Under the pieces are notes generated by a model. That model was given only the letters and a program-made list of their open reading frames with translations, was not told the origin of the DNA and searched no databases. Positions 1 to 5,900 of a stretch of DNA of 6,762 nt are shown here, piece by piece. A program made the translations under genes and the position numbers. The stretch's first letter is position 1. Every line of letters begins with the position of its first letter. Source of the DNA: Treponema sp. (GTDB lineage: Bacteria; Spirochaetota; Spirochaetia; Treponematales; Breznakiellaceae); the NCBI GenBank assembly GCA_009780285.1, contig WRAL01000079.1:1-6762 (forward strand). Reading direction: 5' to 3'.

Positions 1-993
1 GCGAACGCCGTTCCCGACGACTGGGCCGTGGCGAACAACGTCAGCGACGGACGCCTGCTGGAAACGGCCTTCAACTACGTGCTCAAGGGCGCCAAGTCAA
101 TCGACGGCCTGCCGCAGCTTTCGCTCGGCGCGCTTATCACCATAGACCGCTGGGAAATCGAGGCGTACCAGAACATTCGCAACCTCATCGTTTCCTACGC
201 CGCGTCGGAAAGCGCGCGCCCCCTTTCCATCGCCGTGTTCGGCGCGCCGGGAAGCGGCAAGTCCTTCGGCGTCGCGCAGATCGCCGAAAACGTTCTTCCC
301 GGCAAAACGAAAAAGCTCGAGTTCAACGTGTCGCAGTTTTCCGGCCCCGGAGACCTCGGCGCGGCCTTTCAGATGACGCGCGACGCGATTCTCGAAAGGA
401 AGCTGCCGCTGGTATTCTTCGACGAGTTCGACTGCGACCGGGACGGCTCCGCGCTGGGCTGGCTGAAGCTGTTCCTCATGCCCATGCAGGACGGGCGGTT
501 CAAGGACGAAACCGGCGCGCATCCGCTGGGCAGGTGCATCCTCGTGTTCGCCGGCGGGACGGCGGCGAGCATCGAGGAATTCGCGCGGTCGATGAAGCCC
601 GACGAGGAGCGGAATTTTCGGGACGCCAAGGGGCCGGACTTTTTGAGCCGGCTGAAAGGGACGATAGGGGTGCTCGGCCCGAACCGCAAAGGGCCGGGCG
701 ACAGGAACTACATCCTGCGCCGCGCGCTCCTGCTGCGCGGCATGCTCGAACGCCGGCTTTCGATGAAGGACGGCATCGCGCCGGCAAGCCCGGACGTGAT
801 AAACGCCATGCTCCTCGTGCCGGAGTACAGGCACGGCGCGCGCTCGATGGAGGCGATTCTCGACATGAGCCAGCTTGAGGGCGGGGTTTTGGAGCCGTCC
901 GTGCTGCCCTTCCGCTCGCAGCTTGCCCTGCATCTGGACGCGGACGCGTTTCGCGCCCTGGTTTGGGACTATCAAAGAAATCGCGGGGCTTGA
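1..993 (+). CDS. AAA-family ATPase, C-terminal part (5' end outside the window)
   Basis: The frame is open from base 1, and the GTG at 28 has no ribosome binding site before it, so the true start is probably upstream. Counting residues from that GTG, a Walker A motif GAPGSGKS lies at 72-79 and a Walker B motif LPLVFFDEFD at 126-135. A sensor-1-like strand (ILVFAGGT, 171-178) follows, then a probable arginine finger in DFLSRL (R208) and a sensor-2-like GARSMEAI (271-278). This is the domain order of an AAA+ ATP hydrolase, and all key residues are present. No membrane segment or signal peptide is visible in this part. The core resembles, from memory, ATPase modules of large multidomain bacterial proteins that sometimes carry RyR-type domains; that is a weak recollection, and the missing N-terminus could hold the domain that defines function. 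It ends 29 bases before the oxidoreductase and is probably co-transcribed with it. The substrate is unknown. Confidence 0.85.
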   Translation, partial: ANAVPDDWAVANNVSDGRLLETAFNYVLKGAKSIDGLPQLSLGALITIDRWEIEAYQNIRNLIVSYAASESARPLSIAVFGAPGSGKSFGVAQIAENVLPGKTKKLEFNVSQFSGPGDLGAAFQMTRDAILERKLPLVFFDEFDCDRDGSALGWLKLFLMPMQDGRFKDETGAHPLGRCILVFAGGTAASIEEFARSMKPDEERNFRDAKGPDFLSRLKGTIGVLGPNRKGPGDRNYILRRALLLRGMLERRLSMKDGIAPASPDVINAMLLVPEYRHGARSMEAILDMSQLEGGVLEPSVLPFRSQLALHLDADAFRALVWDYQRNRGA

Positions 994-1008
994 GCCGCGA
1001 CGGCGCCG

Positions 1009-1016
1009 AAAGGAGG
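1009..1016 (+). promoter_or_regulatory. Strong Shine-Dalgarno site deciding the oxidoreductase start
   Basis: AAAGGAGG, followed by more G, lies 6 bases before the ATG at 1023. It is a near-perfect anti-16S match. It favours that ATG over the in-frame TTG at 963, which would overlap the ATPase gene by 31 bases and has no such site. Confidence 0.85.
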
Positions 1017-1022
1017 GGGCGA

Positions 1023-2120
1023 ATGGCAAAAAAGTCCGACGGCATGTACTACGCGCCCAAAGGCAGGCCCCGCGCCGTCGTCGGCCCCGGCGATTTCGCC
1101 TTCGCCGCCATCGGCCTGGATCACGGCCATATCTACGGGCAGTGCGGCGGCCTTATCGAGGCCGGCGCCGAGCTTAAAAGCGTCTACGATCCGGATCCGG
1201 AAAAGGTCGAGCGTTTTTGCAGGGCCTTTCCCGGCGCGAAAAGGGCGGCCTGCGAAGAGGAGATTCTCGACGACCAGGAAGTGCGCCTGATCGCCGCCGC
1301 CGCCGTGCCCAGCGAGCGCTGCGCCCTGGGCCTGCGCGCGATGTCCGCCGGCAAGGACTACTTTACCGACAAGGCCCCGCTTACCACGCTGGAGCAGCTG
1401 GAGGCGGCGCGGGCCAAGGCGCGCCAGACCGGCCGAAAATACGCCGTGTACTACAGCGAGCGCCTGCACGTCGAAAGCGCCGTGTTCGCGGGCCGCCTCG
1501 TCCGGGAAGGCGCCATAGGCCGGGTGATCCAGGTCCTCGGCCTGGGCCCGCACCGTCTGGGCGAGCCCGGCTCGCGCCCGCCCTGGTTTTTCAGGCGCGA
1601 GCAGTACGGCGGGATCCTCTGCGACATTGGCAGCCACCAGATCGAGCAGTTTTTGTTTTATTCCGGCGCCAAGGACGCGAAGGTCGTCCACAGCCAGGTC
1701 GCCAATTACAGCCATCCCGAGCACCCGGAGCTGGAGGACTTCGGCGACGCGGCCCTGGTCGCCGACAACGGCGCCACCGGCTATTTCCGCGTGGACTGGC
1801 ACACGCCGGAGGCGCTGCAGGCCTGGGGCGACGGCCGCCTTTTCATCCTGGGAACCGAGGGCTTTATCGAGCAGCGCAAGTACATGCAGCTCGGCCGCGC
1901 CGGAAGCTCCGGCGGCCACGTCTACCTCGCCAATCGGGACGAGGAAACCCACTTCCAAGTCGAGGGCAAGGTCGGCTATCCCTTTTTCGGCCAATTGATT
2001 CTCGACTGCCTCAACCGAACGGAAAACGCCATGAGCCAGGAGCACGCCTTCAAGGCCGCCGAGCTGTGCCTGCGGGCCCAGGCGCAGGCGGTAAGGATAG
2101 CCCCTAGCGGCCATTGTTAA
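1023..2120 (+). CDS. Gfo/Idh/MocA-family NAD(P)-dependent oxidoreductase
   Basis: The product is 365 residues, a normal length for this family of sugar, inositol and related dehydrogenases. The N-terminal Rossmann fold (about residues 24-140) begins FAFAAIGLDHGHIYG; the usual GxGxxG is replaced by GLDHGHIYG (31-39). An acidic residue after the second strand (VYDPD, 54-58) suits NAD(P) ribose binding. DKAP (116-119) is the counterpart of the family EKP motif, with K117 as the expected catalytic lysine. The C-terminal alpha/beta domain contains GGILCDIGSHQIEQ (196-209), where D201 and H205 match the conserved DxGxH catalytic motif. The conserved blocks GYFRVDWHTPE and ILGTEGFIEQRKY also fit the family. 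The protein should be cytosolic, with no signal peptide. The substrate cannot be read from the sequence. Its start is set by the site at 1009-1016. It follows the ATPase closely and ends in its own terminator, so it is likely the last gene of that transcript. Confidence 0.93.
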   Translation: MAKKSDGMYYAPKGRPRAVVGPGDFAFAAIGLDHGHIYGQCGGLIEAGAELKSVYDPDPEKVERFCRAFPGAKRAACEEEILDDQEVRLIAAAAVPSERCALGLRAMSAGKDYFTDKAPLTTLEQLEAARAKARQTGRKYAVYYSERLHVESAVFAGRLVREGAIGRVIQVLGLGPHRLGEPGSRPPWFFRREQYGGILCDIGSHQIEQFLFYSGAKDAKVVHSQVANYSHPEHPELEDFGDAALVADNGATGYFRVDWHTPEALQAWGDGRLFILGTEGFIEQRKYMQLGRAGSSGGHVYLANRDEETHFQVEGKVGYPFFGQLILDCLNRTENAMSQEHAFKAAELCLRAQAQAVRIAPSGHC

Positions 2121-2144
2121 ATCGACTTAACAATTGGCTTTTTT
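2110..2144 (+). terminator. Rho-independent terminator overlapping the oxidoreductase stop codon
   Basis: The left arm GCC-ATTGTTAA (2110-2120) pairs with TTAACAAT (2127-2134) and, after a one-base bulge, GGC (2136-2138). The loop is ATCGAC. Six T follow at once (2139-2144). The stem contains the last codons and the TAA stop of the upstream gene. The upper stem is AT-rich, so strength is uncertain, but the hairpin plus T-run layout is standard. It would separate the upstream transcript from nrdJ. Confidence 0.75.
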
Positions 2145-2158
2145 CCTTGCCGAGGCGC

Positions 2159-2187
2159 TTGCCATTCCGCCACGGATAGCGCATACT
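2159..2187 (+). promoter_or_regulatory. Possible sigma-70-type promoter for nrdJ
   Basis: TTGCCA (2159-2164, five of six to TTGACA) is followed after exactly 17 bases by CATACT (2182-2187, four of six to TATAAT). It lies between the upstream terminator and nrdJ. Transcription would begin near 2194, giving a leader of about 94 bases. The -10 box abuts the left arm of the inverted repeat at 2167-2182. I see no NrdR-box pair. This rests on consensus matching only. Confidence 0.35.
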
Positions 2188-2243
2188 TGCCGGGGCCACG
2201 CCACAAGTGGCGGATCCATCAGGGATGGCGCTATCCATGGCGG
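2167..2243 (+). repeat. Nested inverted repeats in the nrdJ upstream region
   Basis: A 16-base arm CCGCCACGGATAGCGC (2167-2182) is complementary to GCGCTATCCATGGCGG (2228-2243) with one mismatch. Inside it lie CGCCAC-AA-GTGGCG (2199-2212) and CCATC-AGG-GATGG (2216-2228). The first seven bases of the left arm (CCGCCAC) also pair perfectly with GTGGCGG at 2207-2213, so alternative folds compete. This could be a structured leader RNA, a DNA operator, or a REP/MITE-like repeat. It does not match the conserved cobalamin-riboswitch core as I know it. The inverted repeats are directly visible; the role is unknown. Confidence 0.6.
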
Positions 2244-2270
2244 CGCCATAAATGACGGCATAAAAAAATA

Positions 2271-2277
2271 GGGGAGG
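2271..2277 (+). promoter_or_regulatory. Shine-Dalgarno site of nrdJ
   Basis: GGGGAGG lies 10 bases before the ATG at 2288. It supports that start, which also agrees with the conserved N-terminus of the family. It sits just after an A-rich stretch (2262-2270), outside the inverted repeats. Confidence 0.75.
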
Positions 2278-2287
2278 CAGGCAATCA

Positions 2288-5200
2288 ATGAAAGTCAAGC
2301 GTTACTTTACGGAAGCGGGACGGGGGCCGTACCACGGCATCGAGTGGGAGACGCGAAAAAGCGAGATTCGCGGCGCCGACGGCAAGGCGGTTTTTTCGCA
2401 GGAAGGCATCGTCGTGCCAGCCGCGTGGAGCCAGATCGCCTCGGACATCATCGCGCAGAAATATTTCCGCAAGGCCGGGGTGCCGGCCGACCGGGCGCGC
2501 GACTGGGAAAAATGGGCCGCGGCTGATTCGTCCGCCGGCGCGTCCGAAGCGTCGGCCGAAACGTCCGGCGGGGAAAACGACGCGCGGCAGGTCTTCCACC
2601 GCCTCGCCTTTACCTGGATGGAATGGGGCCGCAAGGGCGGCTACTTCGACGGCGAGGAAGACGCGCGCGCCTTCTACGACGAGATCTGCCACATGCTCGC
2701 GCGCCAGATCGCCGCGCCGAACAGCCCGCAGTGGTTCAACACCGGCCTTCACGCCGCCTACGGGATCGACGGCCCGGCTCAAGGCCACTACTACTACGAC
2801 GAGGCCCTGGGCCGCGCCGTAAAGTCCACCAGCGCCTACGAGCGTCCCCAGCCCCACGCCTGCTTCATCCTTTCCATCGATGACGACCTGGTGAACGAGG
2901 GCGGGATCATGGACCTGATGACCCGCGAGGCGCGGCTCTTCAAGTACGGCTCCGGCGCCGGCTCGAACTTTTCCAAGCTGCGCGGCCAGAACGAGTCGCT
3001 CACCGGCGGGGGAAAGTCCTCCGGCCTTCAGTCCTTCCTAAAAATCCTCGACCGATCCGCGTCGGCGATAAAGTCCGGCGGCACGACGCGCCGCGCCGCG
3101 AAAATGGTGACGCTGGACGCGGATCATCCGGACGTGGAAAAGTACGTTTCCTGGAAGTCCGAGGAGGAGCACAAGGTCGCCTCGCTCGTCGCCGGCTCCG
3201 AGGCGCTGAAAAGGCACTCGCGCGCGCTGGAAAGCGCGCTTTCCGGCTTTGGCGGCCAGGCCAAGGACCGGCTCGACCCGGAGCAGAACCTCGAGCTGGC
3301 ATCCGCGCTGGCCGCCGCGCTGGCCGACAAAATCCCGGCCTCCTACCTCTACCAGCAGCTGAGGCGCATGGAGCAGGAAGGCGCGCTGGAGGACGGCGAG
3401 GTTTTCTCGGTGGCCTGGGACGACGAGGCCTACAACACCGTTTCCGGCCAAAGCTCGAACAACAGCCTGCGCGTGAGCGACGGCTTCATGAACGCCGTTC
3501 TGGACGACGAGGACTGGGCGCTTTTTTCCCGCGTGGACGGAAGCGAAAGCAGGCGCATCAAGGCGCGAAAGCTCTGGGACGACATCGCCCGCGCGAGCTG
3601 GCAGTGCGCCGATCCCGGCCTTCAGTACCACACCACGATCAACGAATGGCACACCTGCCCGGCAGGCGGCGAGATACGCGCCTCCAATCCCTGTTCCGAG
3701 TACATGTTCCTGGACGACACGGCCTGCAACCTCGCGTCGGTGAACCTGGTCGAGTTTTACGACATGAAAACAAAGGCCTTCGACCTGGCCGGCTACCTTC
3801 ACGCCATCGATCTTTGGACGATGGTGCTTGAGATCTCGGTGGCGATGGCGCAGTTCCCCTCGGCGCGCATAGCCGAGCTTTCCTACGAGTACCGCGCGCT
3901 GGGCCTTGGCTTCGCCAACCTCGGCGCGCTTCTTATGCTGATGGGCCTGGCCTACGATTCCGATGAAGGCCGCGCAACCGCCGGCGCGCTTTCCGCGATG
4001 CTTTCCGGCGAGGCCTACGCGCAAAGCGCGCGCATGGCCGGGGAGATGGGAGCCTTCGCGCGCCACGGAGAGAACGCCGCGCAGATGCTGCGGGTGATAC
4101 GCAATCACCGTCGCGCCGCCTTCGGCGCCTCGGCCGAGGACTACGAGGGGCTCAGCACGATTCCCCTGGGCCTCGATCCCGAGCGCTGCCCGCAGTACCT
4201 GTTGGACGCGGCGCGCGCCGCCTGGGATCGCGCGCTGGAGCTGGGCGAGAAGCACGGCTTTCGCAACGCGCAGGTTACGGCTATCGCGCCGACCGGAACC
4301 ATCGGCCTTTTGATGGACTGCGACACCACGGGAGTCGAGCCCGACTTCGCCCTGGTAAAATTCAAGAAGCTCGCCGGCGGGGGATATTTTAAGATCATTA
4401 ACAAGTCCGTTCCCCCGGCGCTTGAGGCGCTGGGCTACGACGAGGCGGCGGCGCGGGAAATCGTGGCCTACGCCACCGGCCGGGGAACCCTTTCAGGCGC
4501 CCCCGGCGTAAACCCCGAGGCGCTGCGCGGAAAAGGCTTTAGCGAGGAGGCCATCGAGGAGGCGCAGGGCGCGGTAAAGTCCGCGCTGGACATGGACGGC
4601 GTTTTCAGCCCCTGGATTCTCGGCGCGGACTTTGTCGAGGAGACCCTTGGCGTTCCGAAATCCGAATGGCAGGCTCCCGGCTTCAGCCTTTTGCGCCGGC
4701 TTGGATTTTCCGAGGGCGAGATCAAGGCCGCCGAGCTTTACGCCTGCGGGACGATGGGAATAGAAGGCGCGCCGGGGCTCAAGGGCGAGCACAGCGCCGT
4801 TTTCGACACGGCCACCCCTTCCGGCAAGAACGGCAAGCGCTCGATCCCCTGGACGGCGCACATCAGCATGATGGCCGCCGTCCAGCCCTTTATTTCCGGC
4901 GCGATCTCGAAAACCATCAACATGCCCAATTCCGCCGGCTACGAGGACGTGAAGGGCGCCTACATGCTTTCATGGAAAAGCGCGCTCAAGGCCGTGGCCC
5001 TGTACCGCGACGGCTCCAAGCTGTCCCAGCCCTTGTCCTCGATGGCGACCTCGCCCGGCTCGGATCCCGCGGCCGAAGCGGTTCTCAAGGTGGAAAAGGC
5101 GCTGGAAAGCCAGCCGCCGCGCATCTCGGCCAAAGGCGAAACGCTTTGGGGCGGGCGCAAGCCGCTTCCCAACCGCAGGATGGGCTACACGCAAAAGGTG

Positions 5201-5839
5201 AAGATCGGCGGCCATTCGGTTTTTATCCGCACCGGCGAGTACGAGAACGGCGCCCTGGGCGAGATATTTCTGGACATGCACAGGGAAGGCGCGGCCTTTC
5301 GCAGCCTTCTTAACAGCTTCGCGCGGGCCGTCTCGATGGGCCTTCAGTACGGCGTTCCGCTTGAGGAATACGTGGACGCTTTCGCCTTCAGCAAATTCGA
5401 GCCGAACGGAGCCGTGTACGGGCATGATTACCTAAAAATGGCAACGAGCGTCATCGACTGCATCTTCCGCGATCTTGCCATACGGTATCTGGAGCGCTAC
5501 GATCTAGGCCAGATAAAGCCCGAGCATCTTGTGTCGACGGCGACCAAGGGCGAAATGGAATGGGGGGAAGATTCAGGCTCTCACGTCGGCGCGCCCTTCG
5601 CCCCCCCCCCCAGAGGGGGAGATCTCCCCAAGGGCGCGCCTCCCCGGGGGGAGGCTCCCCGAGGGGAGGAGGCGAAGCCGGCGCGGGATCCAAGGCAGAG
5701 CGATTCCTACAAAATCGCGCAGGCCAGGCTACAGGGCTTCGAGGGAGACGCCTGCCCCGCCTGCGGTTCCTTCACGCTCGTGCGAAACGGCACCTGCATG
5801 AAGTGCCAGACCTGCGGCGGAACGACCGGGTGTTCGTAA
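2288..5839 (+). CDS. nrdJ: Adenosylcobalamin-dependent (class II) ribonucleotide reductase
   Basis: This enzyme reduces ribonucleotides to deoxyribonucleotides, using the adenosylcobalamin radical and no oxygen. At 1183 residues it fits the long NrdJ subfamily. The N-terminus (SEIRGADG, QKYFRKAG) is typical, and no ATP-cone is evident. The catalytic set is complete: C192 (PHACFIL) and C480 (DDTACNL) form the expected active-site redox pair, and N467-P-C469-S-E471 carries the thiyl cysteine with its N and E partners. The glycine-rich GSGAGSNFSKLR (221-232), SGGTTRRAAKM (263-273) and APTGTIG (667-673) are family signatures. A TSCPD-type domain spans about 965-1070. The tail holds cysteines 1156, 1159, 1170, 1173, 1176 and 1182 (ending TTGCS), which in this family re-reduce the active site. 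A Pro/Gly-rich linker (about 1098-1135) joins the two, and its DNA is unusual (see 5588-5668). The gene appears monocistronic, with its own leader and terminator. The protein is cytosolic. Confidence 0.98.
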   Translation: MKVKRYFTEAGRGPYHGIEWETRKSEIRGADGKAVFSQEGIVVPAAWSQIASDIIAQKYFRKAGVPADRARDWEKWAAADSSAGASEASAETSGGENDARQVFHRLAFTWMEWGRKGGYFDGEEDARAFYDEICHMLARQIAAPNSPQWFNTGLHAAYGIDGPAQGHYYYDEALGRAVKSTSAYERPQPHACFILSIDDDLVNEGGIMDLMTREARLFKYGSGAGSNFSKLRGQNESLTGGGKSSGLQSFLKILDRSASAIKSGGTTRRAAKMVTLDADHPDVEKYVSWKSEEEHKVASLVAGSEALKRHSRALESALSGFGGQAKDRLDPEQNLELASALAAALADKIPASYLYQQLRRMEQEGALEDGEVFSVAWDDEAYNTVSGQSSNNSLRVSDGFMNAVLDDEDWALFSRVDGSESRRIKARKLWDDIARASWQCADPGLQYHTTINEWHTCPAGGEIRASNPCSEYMFLDDTACNLASVNLVEFYDMKTKAFDLAGYLHAIDLWTMVLEISVAMAQFPSARIAELSYEYRALGLGFANLGALLMLMGLAYDSDEGRATAGALSAMLSGEAYAQSARMAGEMGAFARHGENAAQMLRVIRNHRRAAFGASAEDYEGLSTIPLGLDPERCPQYLLDAARAAWDRALELGEKHGFRNAQVTAIAPTGTIGLLMDCDTTGVEPDFALVKFKKLAGGGYFKIINKSVPPALEALGYDEAAAREIVAYATGRGTLSGAPGVNPEALRGKGFSEEAIEEAQGAVKSALDMDGVFSPWILGADFVEETLGVPKSEWQAPGFSLLRRLGFSEGEIKAAELYACGTMGIEGAPGLKGEHSAVFDTATPSGKNGKRSIPWTAHISMMAAVQPFISGAISKTINMPNSAGYEDVKGAYMLSWKSALKAVALYRDGSKLSQPLSSMATSPGSDPAAEAVLKVEKALESQPPRISAKGETLWGGRKPLPNRRMGYTQKVKIGGHSVFIRTGEYENGALGEIFLDMHREGAAFRSLLNSFARAVSMGLQYGVPLEEYVDAFAFSKFEPNGAVYGHDYLKMATSVIDCIFRDLAIRYLERYDLGQIKPEHLVSTATKGEMEWGEDSGSHVGAPFAPPPRGGDLPKGAPPRGEAPRGEEAKPARDPRQSDSYKIAQARLQGFEGDACPACGSFTLVRNGTCMKCQTCGGTTGCS
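5588..5668 (+). repeat. Cluster of G/C palindromes inside the nrdJ linker
   Basis: About 81 bases consist almost entirely of inverted repeats. GGCGCGCCCTT (5588-5598) pairs perfectly with AAGGGCGCGCC (5630-5640). Within this lie CCCCC-AGA-GGGGG (5607-5619) and a perfect 14-base palindrome GGGGAGATCTCCCC (5616-5629). Next come GCCTCCCC-GG-GGGGAGGC (5638-5655) and CTCCCC-GA-GGGGAG (5655-5668). The stretch is translated in frame as a Pro/Gly/Arg-rich linker between the TSCPD domain and the cysteine tail. Its composition differs sharply from the rest of nrdJ, which suggests an inserted palindromic element. Insertion is an inference; the palindromes are directly visible. Confidence 0.75.
5601..5611 (+). 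repeat. Homopolymer of 11 C in the nrdJ coding region
   Basis: Eleven consecutive C encode the end of an alanine codon (residue 1105) and three prolines. Losing one C would shift the frame to a stop at 5799-5801; gaining one would shift it to a stop at 5842-5844. Either change would remove the six-cysteine tail. Runs of this length are prone to replication slippage and to sequencing error. The count of 11 keeps the expected frame intact, which supports the base calls here. Confidence 0.8.
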
Positions 5840-5845
5840 CATGAA

Positions 5846-5900
5846 CAGGAAGGGCGGAGCTTTCCAGCAAGGCTCCGCCCTTCCTGGCTCTTTGATTTTT
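5846..5900 (+). terminator. Hairpin terminator between the convergent nrdJ and SUMF1-like genes
   Basis: The arms CAGGAAGGGCGGAGC (5846-5860) and GCTCCGCCCTTCCTG (5872-5886) form a perfect 15-bp stem with an 11-base loop. A T-rich tail follows on the plus strand, with five T at 5896-5900. The T-run begins about 10 bases after the stem, so it is not the ideal form. The hairpin starts 6 bases after the nrdJ stop. The minus-strand gene stops at 5899-5901, so the same stem could also end its transcript, although T is sparse on that side. Confidence 0.75.

Noticed and set aside
963..1022. TTG start for the oxidoreductase at 963
   Set aside because: The extra 20 residues overlap the ATPase gene and lack family resemblance, while the ATG at 1023 has a near-perfect Shine-Dalgarno site.
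97..1029. Long minus-strand open frame (about 310 codons) opposite the ATPase gene
   Set aside because: It is antisense to a gene with clear Walker motifs; its translation is Ala/Arg-rich and low in complexity, as expected from GC-rich codon bias.
972..2114. Minus-strand open frame of about 380 codons opposite the oxidoreductase gene
   Set aside because: It mirrors the sense gene almost exactly, shows no recognisable motif, and has the Ala/Gly/Val-rich composition of an antisense shadow.
2145..2287. Cobalamin riboswitch upstream of nrdJ
   Set aside because: The enzyme makes this attractive, but the conserved B12-box core as I know it is not present; I report only an unassigned structured region.
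3038..4255. Minus-strand open frame of about 405 codons inside nrdJ
   Set aside because: It is antisense to the highly conserved catalytic region of NrdJ and has no recognisable protein features.
5601..5839. nrdJ as a frameshifted pseudogene at the poly-C tract
   Set aside because: With 11 C the frame continues to the expected cysteine-rich C-terminus ending TTGCS, so the gene is intact as read.
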